A stretch of 64,000 bases of DNA from Tolypeutes matacus (GCA_026826555.1 JAKSZT010053928.1:43087528-43151527); one strand, 5' to 3'; positions 44,518 through 56,059 are shown, numbered from the stretch's first letter. Notes: a model not told the origin generated them from the letters alone. Made by a program: numbers and translations.

Positions 44518-45359
44518 GAGTGCCCAGTTCCAAAGGTTTTTTTTTTATCACCCCCTACACCCCCAAATGCGTGCAATTCACGCTCAAGCCCAAGCTGCCT
44601 GGCTGCCTTGCTCTGTTGGCACCCTCTTGTCAACCCATTTACTCTCACTCTCGGTTTGTCTTGTCTGTTTCTCCTTCTGCCAGCATCTTTCCTGGCAGCC
44701 TGGTGGGGAGAATATTCCCTCAGGAGTTATTGCCCTGACTGATGTACTTCTCCACATCTTTATCTTCTTCTTTTTGGTGACACGAATTGCATAACGTACG
44801 TTGCCTCTAGCACAAAATTACCAAATTAGGCAGTGAGAGCCTGACTTGGGCCCACCCATCCCCTTCCTTTCCTTGCGCTCGCTACGGGGGCCTCAGGGTC
44901 ACCCCTTTGTGGCACAACCTTGAGTCGCTGCCACTGTGCTTGGCAAACTGGGGGCACAGGCCTCACCAATGGGAGGCTTATAAAGCCACAGGATAAACCA
45001 ACCACTCCTTACTGGAATGTCAGATAGGGAGGAGAGGGCATGAAATAATTTAACTGGTAGGTAACTTAAAACATCTTCACACTAAAACTGGCCTGAATTT
45101 ACCATAGATTGGAATACCAAAAAAACCTGTAGATCGACCCAGATTGATTTCTCTGTTACGGGAGGCCACTTTGGGTCAGGACCTGCCCTCAGACTCCCAC
45201 CCTCAGGATAATTTTCCCTCTTTTGCTCCTGGAAGTATGTTGATGAAAAGTGTGTGAATTGTACTAGGTGGTGATTCTGAGTCCTATTTAGAAAAATAAC
45301 AAGTTATTACTATTTCCCTGAGATTATTTTTCCGATGCAATTTTCTCATTATGCTTTTG
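44518..45359. other. Unrecognised sequence, no gene seen
   Basis: No repeat recognised. A 128-codon frame (44408-44794) starts in the SINE and ends in Phe-rich sequence, so it is not a gene. Confidence 0.4.
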
Positions 45360-45540
45360 TGGAAAGATTAATAATAAAAATAACTAAGCACTGGCTATGT
45401 GTGTTTATACAGAAATTATTATTATTCCATTTTACTTATGAGGGAACTAAGACTCAGAGAAATTAAGTAAGTTGCCCAAGGCCTTGAGTTAGTAGAGGAA
45501 GCAGGATATGAACCAGCTCTCTCTGACCCCCAAAACTACT
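45360..45540 (+). mobile_element. MIR SINE
   Basis: 'aagcactggctatgtgtgt', 'tattccattttacttatga', 'agactcagagaaattaagt', 'aagttgcccaaggcctt' and 'gaagcaggatatgaaccag' in forward MIR order. Confidence 0.8.
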
Positions 45541-45619
45541 TTATGTTGCAGTAGAATAGAGTCACATTTTAAAAAGGACTTTTGGATATCCAAAAAGTAC
45601 AGTATCAAGCACTACAACC

Positions 45620-45828
45620 CGGGAAGTGGATGTGGCTCAATTGATAGGGCTCCCGTTTACCATATGGGAGGTCCTGGGTTTGATACCCGGGGCCTCCTGG
45701 TGAAGGCAAACCAGCCCGCGCGGGGCGGTGAGCTGACACAGCAAGACAGCGCAGCAGAGGGAAACAAGCAGACACAGAAAGACGCACAGCAAATGGACAC
45801 AGCGAGCACAGGCAGCAAGTAGGGGGCA

Positions 45829-45867
<39 letters not shown>

Positions 45868-45885
45868 AATCTTTAAAAAAAAAGA
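45620..45885 (+). mobile_element. DAS-type SINE, single head
   Basis: Head 'ggatgtggctcaattgata' with gtttgatacccg (box B region), a CpG-rich body ('cagcccgcgcggggcggtg'), then 'gaaacaagcagacacagaa' and an (AAAT)n tail. Target duplication actacaacc at 45611-45619 and 45886-45894. CpGs still present suggest a young copy. Confidence 0.93.
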
Positions 45886-45894
45886 ACTACAACC

Positions 45895-46030
45895 TACCAT
45901 TTATTGATTACCTACCATGTGCCAGGTATTATCCTAAGCATTTAATCACCACAAACCTGGGAAGTAGGTACTATTTTTATACCCATTTTACAGATAGGAA
46001 ACTGAGACAGAGAATTAGGCTTCATGAAGA
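45895..46030 (+). mobile_element. MIR SINE
   Basis: 'ctaccatgtgccaggtatt', 'gggaagtaggtactatttt' and 'attttacagataggaaact' in forward MIR order. Confidence 0.8.
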
Positions 46031-46035
46031 AAAGA

Positions 46036-46240
46036 ACCATAATTGTCTTGTTCATTGTTTTATCCCAGCATAGTCCTGGCACGCTGTAGACAAGAGTGGA
46101 GTAAATAATATAAATGATTATATTAACATAATTTTAATTTAATATTAAATAAGGCCAATATGGTATAAGTTAACCATATTGTCTGTCTTGTTCATAATTT
46201 GATTTCTAGTACTTAACATAGTTTTGGTATATAGTACCAA
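46036..46240 (+). mobile_element. Two L2 3' ends in tandem
   Basis: First tail: 'attgtcttgttcattgttt' and 'atcccagcatagtcctggc' (46036-46112). Second tail: 'ttgtctgtcttgttcataa' and 'tctagtacttaacatagtt' (46174-46240). Between them is AT-rich sequence with the small inverted repeat aatatggt/accatatt. Confidence 0.55.
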
Positions 46241-46289
46241 ACTAAGATTTAATTTACTATTAATATATTTAATATGTTTAGCAGTAGGT

Positions 46290-46800
46290 ATATACATAAG
46301 GTAATCTCTTGGTAGCAAGTGACAGAAATTGAACTCAAACTAGCTTAAGATATCAGGGCAAAAAAGAAGAAGGAAAGAAAGAAGGAAGAAGTTGATACAT
46401 GTAAATAAATGTTCAGAGGTGGACTACAGGTAGAGATGTATCTGGGGGCTCAACCAATAGTGTCAAGACTATTTATATCCACTTAGCTCAATTTTCCTTC
46501 CATAGGAAAGATGCTCTGCTTACATTATCCTTACAGCTAGTACTCACAGAGAAAAGAGAATGCCTCTTTTGGTTATTTCTAGCATGTCACAAGTCTCAGG
46601 AAGAACTCAGATTATACCATGACCATCCCAATTTGAGGGGGCTACTTCTATTAGAAAGAAAACAATTTTCTTTCCAAACTACAAGGAATGGGTTCCCTCT
46701 CAAAAAACAAAAAGTTAGTTATAGATGAAGTGGGGAAGGGAAACCATGTTGGACAAAAGCTCTGGCTGCTGTAGTTCCCTGGCAGGAAAAGGTCCACCTT
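46290..46800 (-). mobile_element. Ancient interspersed repeat, family unresolved
   Basis: 'ggtagcaagtgacagaaat', 'tgaactcaaactagcttaa', 'gagaaaagagaatgcctct' and 'ttggacaaaagctctggct' mirror the copy at 39585. An A/G-rich stretch (46360-46400) looks expanded. Confidence 0.55.
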
Positions 46801-47939
46801 TCTCTTGTGGGTCCTGAGGCCCCAGGGATGAGACTGCTGGACCTGTGGATTCCTTCCCTTAGTTTTCCCCTCCTTCAGCCTACAACCCTGAGGAGTAAAG
46901 CCCTCCCAAGCAGGCCCCCTCCCAGCACCCTCCCAGCCCCAGACTTGCCCCTACAGACACCAAACCCAGCTCTTTCCTTGGTGTGCAACACTAATTGTAA
47001 TACTAATGTGCGGGGGGTGGGGGGTGGGGGCTCTCTGGATGCATGTTGCTTCCTACTCTGATGTCACTTTTCAGCCCTTTATAATGTGTCTTCCCCCTGT
47101 TACATGCTAAGTGTAAATCTAACTGTGCTAGAGCATCAATCATGGTTTGCAATGGATGAAAGATGGTCTCAATTCTAACTCATCATCACAAAATCGGTAA
47201 TGTGGACAGATGAGTCAGGCCCATTTATGAGAGGCTATGATCTGGAACAGACTAAATAACACATTTACAAGTGCTCCTGCAGGGCCCCCGTGGAGTGGGA
47301 ATGGAGCCGTTCCAGTCCAGTTCAGCACTGGGTTCTCTTCCTGACACATGCATTCTGACGACCACAATAACACTAGGTATACCTTAATTGTACAACTTTT
47401 AAATGGAGAAAAGTGGGGCTCAATTTTACATTGGGTGGCACAAGAACCTTCAAAGTAACTTCCACATTTCTCATGCAATATCTTATAAAGAACCTAATAA
47501 AACAGTTTATCAGGACTTACGATCCTGGCCCACAGAGCATCCTATCTAGAGGCTGCAAATTGGCAGCCCCCCAGTTGGATGTGATTCACAGACATGTTTT
47601 GTTGGGGTCTTGAAGTGTTTAATGTAGGCCAATCTCACCTTTAAAAAAACCTAGAGTTATGACTTGCCATGAAATTCACAAGGTCAAACTAGGTCCATAT
47701 TCCCTCATGATAGCCTTCAGCTAAAGCTGAAGCTGAAGCCAGTATGAAGGTGAAAATTCACTAGTTCTCCACAGTCCCCACAGCTCCTTATTGCCTTCCA
47801 TTACATAACTATACTTGCACATGCAACTCCTGATGACCTTTCATTTCACAAGGTTTCAAAAAAGGCTCAAAGAAGTGGAGTGACCAGCCCAATTCAAAAT
47901 GAAATTCTATCATCTTTTTTAGCAATATGTTAACTTTTC
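46801..47939. other. Unrecognised sequence, no gene seen
   Basis: G-rich run at 47012-47030 (G6-T-G6-T-G5). Frames of 84-87 codons show no domain. Confidence 0.45.
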
Positions 47940-48345
47940 TTCCTTTTAAAAAAAATTATCACAGTAAAATAGACTTGTTTTTTGGTATACAGCTCTATGA
48001 ATTTCAGCACATGTATAGATTTGTGTAATCACCACCACAATCAGGACACAACAGTTCCATCACCCCCAAAAAATCCTCTGGTGCTATTCCTTTATAGTCA
48101 CTTTCTCCTGCCATCCCTAACTGCTGGCAACCACTGATTTGTTCTCCATAACTATAGCTTTGTCTTTCAAGACTGTCATAAAAATGGAATTATACATTAT
48201 GTAACATTTAAACACTGGCTTCTTTCAATTGGCATAATGCCTTTGAGATTCATTGGAGGTGTTGTGTAAATCAAGAGCTCATTTCACTTCTGTTTATTAC
48301 TGAGCACCATTTCATTTTATGGATGTACCACAGTTTGTTTACAAA
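47940..48345 (-). mobile_element. L1 3' UTR (L1M-type)
   Basis: 'gtgtaatcaccaccacaat', 'tgctggcaaccactgattt', 'cataaaaatggaattatac', 'ctggcttctttcaattggc' and 'atggatgtaccacagtttg' are reversed landmarks of the same UTR type as 36642. Confidence 0.85.
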
Positions 48346-48379
48346 CTGAAATTCTTGCTTCACAGTTCAGAGGAGCTTT

Positions 48380-48640
48380 TTGAGATGTAGGGGCAATGGG
48401 GTGCTGGAACCAGCTCAGATTGGCTCGTAGGAAGTGATTGTTAGCTTTTCAGAAATTTGTTAAACACGGCCATTAAAAAGTTAAAGTGAAAATAACTTTA
48501 ATTTGAAGTTATTATGAAAATAACTTCATACAACAGATGAAAATAATCAAAACTCATCACTTTCTAATTATGCTACTACATTTTACTATTATCTGAGCTT
48601 TTGAGGTTATTTTCATGTTTTATCAGTATGGTGGAAATAC
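48380..48640. mobile_element. Old DNA-transposon-like repeat (tentative)
   Basis: 'ggggcaatggggtgctgga', 'gaagtgattgttagctttt' and 'tttgttaaacacggccatt' recall an old mammalian MER element. Contains a local inverted repeat of aaaataactt units (about 48488-48528). Confidence 0.4.
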
Positions 48641-49239
48641 TCTACAATGGTGTTTCAGTATACCCAACTTCAAGTTCAGTGACCACGTTGGAAGTTTTAA
48701 ATCTGCCATGATGGGACTATTTACATGGTGGGAATCTGCAAGTGCTACAAATCAGGGCTTTTTCTTTCTTCTTCCTCCTCCCACCCCCTCCCCCAGAGAA
48801 CCAGTTATCAAACATTTCCTAGCACACCACAGAGACAGGGAAGTTAGAGGGAGCCTGGATCCCTAGACCCCAGTCCCACCCCATTCCCCCAGTGGCCTCC
48901 TGCCCACCCCTACATCTTGTCTTATGGCCTCAAGTTGGGTCAAAGCATAACCCCTGCTGTCTAAAAGCAGCCAGAGGCAGTGTGGTCAGTGGGAAGCACC
49001 CTGAGCTAGAACAAAGATGCTTGGGGTATGGCTCTGTCTTCTTACAAAGAGTCTCCTCTTTGGGACGTGGAGCATGATTCTTTTCTTCTACCTCCCCACC
49101 TGGGAAGCCCTCCTACCCAAACCCTGCCAGGGAGGAACCCAGCTCCTCCCTGCACTTGGCCTGCTCAGTAAATGAAGGGAACTGAGCCCAGTTAGTATAG
49201 GGAAAGGGATGACTTGGGTCACAGCTGAAGACCGGCAGA
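48641..49239. other. Mostly unrecognised; possible MIR remnant 48970-49060
   Basis: 'ggcagtgtggtcagtggga' with 'gtatggctctgtcttctta' hints at a reversed MIR. No gene. Confidence 0.35.
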
Positions 49240-49640
49240 CCACTGTGGCTGTGAAACCCTGCCAGGAATCCTCCGGAGGGATCCCGCAAGACCCTGGCCA
49301 CAAGATCCCATCTGGAACTCTTTCCGGGGTCAAGGAGAAGTCCCAGATAACCCCAAACAGGCCCCTGAGAGCTAACAGGCAGGGATTGTTTAAGGCAACC
49401 AATCAGAACATCAAAGAACTGGGGCCCCTCCCCAACATTATGAAGGGGAGGAGTAAAAGTCTTAAAAGGCCTAACGGAGGCTCCCACATGTGCGTCTCAC
49501 CCTGCAGCACGCCTGCAGTCCATGTCTAGAACTGTGCACTCTTTTCTTGTTTCTTAATGAACTCTTTACTCCCTTGCCTCTACCCTATGGCCTGTCCTTG
49601 CATTCTTTCACGGGACATAGCCAAGAACCTAGAAGCCCAG
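49240..49640 (+). mobile_element. ERV1-like LTR, probably solo
   Basis: A 'ggcaaccaatcagaac' CCAAT-box region (about 49395), a 'cttaaaagg' TATA-like site (about 49461), pyrimidine-rich R/U5 with 'cttaatgaactctttact' and a terminal 'tttcacgggacatagccaa' match the plan of class I (gammaretrovirus-like) LTRs. It is more GC-rich than its surroundings. No viral internal sequence follows, so a solo LTR is likely. Ends not defined. Confidence 0.5.
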
Positions 49641-49742
49641 AACCCAGAGCTTTCTGCCAACAGCAACTAGGTGGCATCAGAATTTTTTCAAGGCCATCTG
49701 CAGGGCTCTAGTTTCAAAGGCACTTCTCCAAGGTGACCAGGT

Positions 49743-49773
49743 GGGGGCTGGGGAAAGGGGGTGGGGCAAGGGG
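49743..49773 (+). repeat. G-quadruplex motif
   Basis: Five G-runs of 4-5 with loops CT, AAA, T and CAA: a textbook G3+N1-7 pattern, just downstream of the ERV1-like LTR. Confidence 0.85.
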
Positions 49774-49859
49774 CTCTGGACTTCCATCTACTATAATTAA
49801 AACAGCTTCACTTTTAGGATCCACATTAATGTTTTATGCATAAGGGATCTTGAAGAGTC

Positions 49860-50135
49860 CTCCAACTGGACAACAGCAATAGCTTCCTAACTGGTCTCTC
49901 AGATTCCCCTCTTGCCTACCATCAACCCCCACCCCCACTCATACAGCAGCAGCCAAAGTGACCCTGTTAAAATGCAAATTGGATTGTGTCACTTTTCTCC
50001 TCAAAGCCCTCAGTTTCCTATAACAAAATAAAATCTAAAATCCTTAGCTCCCTCCATAAGGTTCTGCTTGACCCACCAGTTCCCTCTCTGGCCTCATCTC
50101 CTCTCACCCTCCACATCTGACACATTGGCCTCTTT
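49860..50135 (+). mobile_element. L2 LINE 3' fragment
   Basis: 'aatagcttcctaactggtc', 'cagcagccaaagtgaccct', 'tttctcctcaaagccctca' and 'tggcctcatctcctctcac' are in order for L2. Confidence 0.75.
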
Positions 50136-50734
50136 GCTGATTTATGAGTTTATAAATATCTTCATGAGTATGTAAATGATCATTTTCTCTCTCTTCTCCC
50201 TCTTTAAGTTTTCTTGTCTCTGCATAGTCTCTTTTTCCACAAATAGCCATTTCTGATGATTTGGTTTTTGTTTGGTCTTTCATGTTGGAACCTCTCCTCA
50301 GATGTCTGGTAATCCCTGACCATCTGCTGCTCTGAAGAATAGGGAACTAAATGCTAATTGGTAGCTCTGAAAGCATGGGCGGCGCTTGTGGACTGGAGAG
50401 AGTCACTGTGGGGTAAACTGGCTGGAACATTTGGTTGGAAAACCCCAACATCTTGGGTCTTTTTCTCTTGAGATAGTCAGATTTTCCAGAAAAACTTCAT
50501 CCCCTGCCAGAGGGTACAGGCCTGGCTGCCTCTTTCTTGACAGGTGGGCATCTCCCCATGTGGTATTCATACACTCACTATTCCCCCTCCTTTTGTCTAG
50601 ACCTCTACCCAGATAGGCCTACTACTGCCTTTCCAGAGAAAAAGGCTCCAGTCTTCGGCCGGGGGTGCCAGATCTCCTCCCCAGAGAAGAGAAGGTCTGG
50701 GGAGCCCACTGCTTCTTTTTTAAAAAACAAAACA
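50136..50734. other. Unrecognised sequence, no gene seen
   Basis: 76- and 82-codon frames overlap (50386-50785). No domain recognised. Confidence 0.4.
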
Positions 50735-51015
50735 AAACTGTTTTTTGGAAATAATTTCACACTTACAGGACACTTGCAAAACTAATACAAATTCCATGCA
50801 GAGAACTCCAACATGCCCCTCACCCAGATACCCAGATCCATTAACTTTTAGCATAGCCACATTTGCCATATCATTCTCTCTATCCATCTTTTGATCAATC
50901 ACATATCCATCTACTGACCGTCTCTTAAACAAACTCAACTGCTCTTCATTGTCTTCTCCCTTCGCACACACAGGCAAACACACATCCAGATTCACCTCAC
51001 ACCACTGGTTCCTGC
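50735..51015 (-). mobile_element. L1 3' UTR fragment
   Basis: 'ataatttcacacttacagg', 'cacttgcaaaactaataca', 'acccagatccattaacttt' and 'cacatttgccatatcattc' are reversed L1 3' landmarks. Confidence 0.7.
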
Positions 51016-51089
51016 ACTCCGGGAGGTGATTATGTGGTGTAAACCATGTTGCTTTTCAGCTTTCTCCTCAGCCCACTCAGGATGCAATT

Positions 51090-51400
51090 TCCTCAAGCAG
51101 CCTTCCAGAACTCCTATTTTCCTTATCCATAAGGGTCTATGCCCTTAAACAATGTCTTTATTGTCATTCCATGGGATTTCAGGAGAGAGCCAAGGAGGTG
51201 TTTTCAGTCTGCCATCTGTATCCAGCTGTCTGCATGCCACACACGCGTGTTTGCTCAGTTGCCAATCTCCCCTCACTAGAGTGTGAGCTCCGTGAGGGCA
51301 GGGACTTGTGTGTTTTGACCACCCCTGGATCCTCAGCTCCTAGAAGATGCCTGCCATATAGGAGGTACTCAATTATTGTCAATGAGTAAATGGATGAATG
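51090..51400 (+). mobile_element. L2 LINE 3' end
   Basis: 'agcagccttccagaactcc', 'gagtgtgagctccgtgagg', 'gcagggacttgtgtgtttt' and 'gaggtactcaattattgtc' lead to the GAATG tail. Best-preserved L2 terminus in the window. Confidence 0.88.
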
Positions 51401-52059
51401 TAAGGAAGGAAGGAAGTTTCCTCCAGCTCTATTTCTATTGTGTAAGTTCTCTAATCTTCATTTCCCAAGATCTTTCTAATGTTCCTACTCTTGAGCTATG
51501 TCCCTTTCATCCAAGAGACTTCCCACTCCATCATTTGCTAACCTTTATTTTTCCCTGGTGGTTTTTTTTTTTTCCTGGCTTGTTCCCAGCTTTCCTCTCT
51601 CTTTCTACTACCTGTCTTCAGTCTTTATTCCCATGAGGTAGATTGAACTTTCACTAAGTAAAGCACATCCACTATGTTAGTAAGAGCTGGGGAAATGCAA
51701 AGAGAGAAGACTTGGTCTCTGCCTTCTTTCTGGAAAAATATAATTTAACTAAATCTCTTTTAAAAAACAAAAACCAAACCTCCTATAAAGACTCATTTTA
51801 AGCTAGGCAAAAAAAAAAAAAAAAGAGGGACACCAAATTACCAGAGTGCCGGGAGCAGGTGGACTAATAAGAAAAGATCTGTGGAGGAGGGATTTGAGGG
51901 ATTATTGGAAGGGAAAGAGGACTAGGCCTCTAGACAAAGAAAAGTCAAATTAATACTCACAGTGCTTACACTGACCCTTATCCTCCCAAACCTCTCCTCT
52001 CCTTCCTCCTTCAGTAAAACCCAGGGTTTAAATTGGAACCAAAGAAATTGTTCATTTAT
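51401..52059. other. Unrecognised sequence, no gene seen
   Basis: Contains an A17 tract (about 51810-51826). 86-codon frame at 51376-51636 is pyrimidine-derived. Confidence 0.4.
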
Positions 52060-52180
52060 TCTTTCATTCAGCAAATATTTACTGAGTTTTCTAGTATGTT
52101 CCAGCCCTAGGTGAATAAATCAGACATGGTGTCTGCTCTCATGAAGTTAAAGGCTAGCGGGGCAAGTAAGTCAACAAAAT
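52060..52180 (-). mobile_element. L2 LINE 3' end
   Basis: 'cattcagcaaatatttact', 'ccagccctaggtgaataaa', 'gtctgctctcatgaagtta' mark a reversed L2 terminus. Confidence 0.75.
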
Positions 52181-52959
52181 AAATATTTATATAGCAGGTA
52201 CCATGAGAGAAGTGAGTAGGAGTCAGTGATACAAGATAATAGAAGGGACTTTCTTAGATGGGGTAGGCAGTAAAGGATCCTCTGAGAAAGTGTGGTGGGC
52301 TTTTTTTTTTGGTTGCTTCCCAAACATTAATTTCTCTCTTCTCATGCCAAAAGTACGCTTCATCCTCTGGGGATTTAAACCTCCCCCATATGCATCTCTG
52401 AAAGACCTGGAGCAGTTAATGTCTGCTGCTAAGGTTTCCACTACAGATGCAAGAAAAAAAGAAAGTCCTCATGCTGTCTGTGGCAGCCAAGATTAAATGG
52501 GGAATAAAGGAAATTCTAGAAACATGGGGGAGGGGAAATAATCTTTGCAACTCAGAAATAAACTTGTAAACAGCAAATAGCCTTCTTACTTCACAAAAGG
52601 AATCTTTTTCAAGTTTGAATTTACATGAGAGATGTTGGAAGATTATTTCCCCTACACCCTTGCCTCCTGGTTTGCCTTCTGGTTAAAGCTTAACAACTTT
52701 GAAAGGTTGAAAAAAAGGAAAAAGAAAAAGAAGAAACTTGACTAAAGGCAAGCCAATAGTTCTTCCTTTGGTCCTAGAACATTGTGAGAACATGGTAAAT
52801 TCAGTGAATTGAACTTTTGTATCTTTTTTAAAAAAAGATTTAGATCTTAGAAGTAGTAGAAAGCATTGAAGTTTTGCAAAGATGGAACTGACAGGCTCAG
52901 AAAATAAGTAAACAAACCCTCCCCCATATACAGCCATGCTGTTTGATTATGTATGATCT
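52181..52959. other. Unrecognised sequence, no gene seen
   Basis: 84-codon frame at 52683-52937 shows no domain. Confidence 0.4.
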
Positions 52960-53390
52960 CACCCTCACCTCCAGGGGTGGGTCCTGATTGGCTTAAGCAA
53001 ACCCAGTCCCTTCACACACACACACACACACACACACAGACCCTCATTCTCCTCTTAAGAGATTGGTTTAGACATAGGCATGTGACTCCATTTAGGCCAA
53101 TGAGAGAGAATGAATCCCTGGACTTCAGCGGGAACTACCAGAAGGGACCCTCTTTCTTCTTTCTTCCCTCTGGTAATTGTGGTGTGAGCATGTGAGTCTG
53201 GAACTGTGACAGCCGTTTTGTGACCTTGAGGAAAAAAGCCAGAGCTGTGCAGAAAAGGAGAAAAACAGGGTCCTCAGTGGCATAGCTCAAGCTTGTCTTG
53301 CTGCCTGCTCTCTTCCTGGACTTGTGAGTCAGTAAATTCTCTTTAAAATTCAGGATAATTCAGGTGGGATTTTCCCACTTGCAATCAAAA
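52960..53390 (+). mobile_element. Ancient interspersed repeat with (CA)13
   Basis: 'ggtgggtcctgattggctt', 'ggcatgtgactccatttag', 'gtgagtcagtaaattctct' and 'ttcccacttgcaatcaaaa' form a forward copy of the unresolved group at 39585 and 46290. A (CA)13 run is inserted at 53013-53038. Confidence 0.5.
53013..53038 (+). repeat. (CA)13 microsatellite
   Basis: Thirteen perfect CA units. Confidence 0.97.
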
Positions 53391-53399
53391 CAAAAGAAC

Positions 53400-54075
53400 C
53401 ATATTGTTAGAGAGTGAATTTGAGCTAAAGACTGAGAGAGAACTAAGCAGGAAAGAACAGGAAGTAGGAGTATTCTGGGCACAGGGACCAGCCCTGAGAA
53501 AGCCTGAAAAAGTAGGGAGGAAAATGTTAGTGTGTACAAGGAACTAAGAGCAGGCCAGTGTGGGAACCACAGGATAAGTGAGTGAGCTGAGGCCAGATTG
53601 ACAGGCAGGGGCCAGGAAATGCCTGTGGGCCATGGGAAGGAGTTTGGGTGTTTGGATTTTAGTCTAAGGAAATGGGAAACCTCGCCCTGATTTGTGTTTC
53701 ATAATGATGTGCTTGCTGAGTAGAGAATGGATTGATAGGGGTAAGAATGGAAGAGTGATATCAGAAAGAGGCTACGTGGTTGTCCAGGCAAGAGAAGGCA
53801 GTCACTTCAGCTGGCATGGGGCAGGAACTGGAGTACAACAAGAAACTGTATAGTTTTGTAGTCAATTCTTTCATTTATTTGTTCATTCATTTATTCAATC
53901 ACAGACACAAAGTGTCTCTAGGTACTATTATATTAAAACTGAGGATCTGAAAATGAAAAATCCACAAGATTTCAGTTTAGAGGGAAACAACCAAGCAGAC
54001 AAAACAACACAAAAAGTGCTGTGTTGGAGTGATTGACAAGAAGCAGCGGGGACATTGGAGAATGAACCCCTCAGT
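53400..54075 (-). mobile_element. L2 LINE 3' region, long reversed fragments
   Basis: 'gaccagccctgagaaagcc', 'gagcaggccagtgtgggaa', 'gggccatgggaaggagttt', 'gtccaggcaagagaaggca' (53400-53870) then 'gggaaacaaccaagcagac' and 'cagttggcctgggaaagtc' (53930-54075). About 650 bp of reversed L2 in two pieces, out of order, so at least one break or two insertions are needed. Confidence 0.7.
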
Positions 54076-54236
54076 TGGCCTGGGAAAGTCAGGAATATCT
54101 TCTTATAAGTAGAGACTTGGGTATAGTGAAGTTTGTCAGGTTAGCAAGAAGAGTATACTGAGGCAGGGTACCCCCAAGCCTTGGTACAAAGACATTGTGG
54201 TATTAGGCCTGAAACTAGGATTCAATATTAAGTGCT

Positions 54237-54589
54237 TGGGAAGCAGATGTGGCTCAAGCAATTGAGCTCCCACCTACTACATAGGAGGTCCCAGATTCAG
54301 TTCCTGGTGCCTCCTAAAGAAGACGAGCAAGATAGCGAGTTGAAGCAACTGGCTGGTGTGGTGAGCTGATGCAACAAGATGACACAACAAGAGACACAAG
54401 GAGGAAAACATAATGAGAGACACAATAAAGCAGGGAGTGGAGATGGCTCAAGCGATTGGGCGCCTCCCTCCATGTGGGAGGTCCCAGGTTCAGTTCCTGG
54501 TGTCTCCTAAAAGGAGCACACGATGAACAGACACAGCAAGAACAAACAACAGGGGAGGAGGGCGATAAATACATAAATAAAATAAATCT
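54237..54589 (+). mobile_element. DAS-type SINE, dimeric
   Basis: Head 1 has tggctcaagcaattgagc and an agattcagttcctgg box B region. Head 2 has tggctcaagcgattggg and ggttcagttcctgg. Target duplication ttaagtgct at 54228-54236 and 54590-54598. Same layout as the copy at 3042. Confidence 0.93.
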
Positions 54590-54598
54590 TTAAGTGCT

Positions 54599-55139
54599 GC
54601 CTTGTCATCTGGTAAAATCAGGAGGGCCCCAAATGACTTACTTACAAATTCTGCTCCCCTCCTGCTCCCATGAATACGGTGGCCCAGCCAAAAACCTTCT
54701 TTATCACAGGGAACAGGCTTTGTGCCTGTTTATCTCTGAGCAGTGGGCTTGGGTTCCCTGCCTGCTCTCAGAATTATTCAAACAAACCAATCACATCCTC
54801 CTGTAGGAACCAGGAGTCACCCCAGCCTCATGAGAAGGCAAAGCCTGCCTCCCATAGCCTCTGAGTACAACCCCTGTGTGGTCCTGGGTGTCATGCCAGG
54901 ACCTCCTCCCCCAGACTGTCAGTATATGTAACCAATGAACTGTCACAAATCTCATCTGTCCAGTGTCAGGGATTCTGTGTTCAGCCATCCCCAGAACCCT
55001 AGGGCAGGAATCCTTTCCTCAGCAACAGTGTGAAGAGGATGTGAGAAAAACAGACATGGATGCTTAGAAGAATTTGTACTCAGGGAATAAGTAGCCAAGT
55101 ATATCCTGAGCTTCCTTTGCAAGGAGAGACTGTGGCAGA
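54599..55139. other. Unrecognised sequence, no gene seen
   Basis: Overlapping frames of 62-70 codons. No domain recognised. Confidence 0.4.
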
Positions 55140-55465
55140 ACCAGCAGTGCTCACCAAGCATTCCCCACATTTCCCAGCTCCTTGCAGTTAAGAGATAAAC
55201 TCTGGCCAGTGGACTGTGGATGTCGTTTCCAGGCTGAAGCCTACCTTCCAGCTCTCTCTTCCTCCTCCATGACAATCATGGGGGAAACCTCCTGGTGAAA
55301 TGGGAAAATCACATGATCAAAGCAGCCTGAATTGCTGAATCACTGCATGGAGAACAGTTCCTCTGGAGAGCTTCCGAGGCCTGTAACAGACTTTGTATAA
55401 ATGAGAAGTAAACCTTTGTTGTGTTAAGCCACTGAGATTTTGGAGTTGTTTGTTAATATATCATA
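55140..55465 (+). mobile_element. Ancient LTR/DNA-like repeat, family unresolved
   Basis: 'agctctctcttcctcctcc', 'gtaaacctttgttgtgtta', 'agccactgagattttggag' and 'atatcataacttagcctg' make a widespread mammalian repeat end. Name not recalled. Confidence 0.5.
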
Positions 55466-55494
55466 ACTTAGCCTGAAATATACACAGAGGGTGA

Positions 55495-55800
55495 TGGGGG
55501 TAAGACTAGACAGAAGGGCAGGGGCCAGACCACAGAGAAACTTGTCTGTCACATGCCCTGCTGTAAGATTGGGCTTTATCTTGTAGGGATGAGAGCAACG
55601 TTATCAGATCACTCTGGCAACAATGGGATAGATAGATGGATAGATGACTGGATGGACGGATGGATGGATAAATGGATGCGTGGATAAAAGGATGGATGGA
55701 TATTTGGAGCTGGAGCTTGAGGTGGGCAGTAGCTCTTGAAAGCAGAGAGACTACAAAAGTGTTTGTTGAAATAGTCCAGGAGAAAGATGGCCACAGCCTA
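55495..55800 (-). mobile_element. L2 LINE 3' fragment with (GGAT)n
   Basis: 'gggcaggggccagaccaca', 'gattgggctttatcttgta', 'cgttatcagatcactctgg' and 'aaatagtccaggagaaaga' are reversed L2, with a GATA/GGAT tract between. Confidence 0.7.
55627..55701 (+). repeat. (GGAT/GATA)n microsatellite
   Basis: About 75 bp of imperfect tetranucleotide repeat that begins at 'gggatagatag' in the L2 copy. Confidence 0.92.
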
Positions 55801-56059
55801 AACAGCAATGGTACCAGTTTAAGAAAGAGTGTGCAAGTTTGACAGCTAATTTAGAAGGGAGAATATATGGAGATTGTGAGTGCCTGAATATTGGGTAGTG
55901 GGAGCAGCAGACAGAAGAGAGAAGCTCCCTTAAGCCCCTCCTTCCTTAGGCCTGATAACAACATTAATCACTATGGGTCCAACCACTTGGGAGGAGCAGG
56001 AAGAAGAGTTGAAGGAGAGGGCTTAGTGGCTTCATGACAAAATGGAAATACACTGCCTC

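Noticed and set aside
47012..47030. G-quadruplex at the G6-T-G6-T-G5 run
   Set aside because: Only three separated G-runs; a fourth needs splitting a run, so it is weaker than the motif at 49743.
55627..55701. Minisatellite or array of binding sites
   Set aside because: Simple GGAT/GATA slippage inside an L2 copy.
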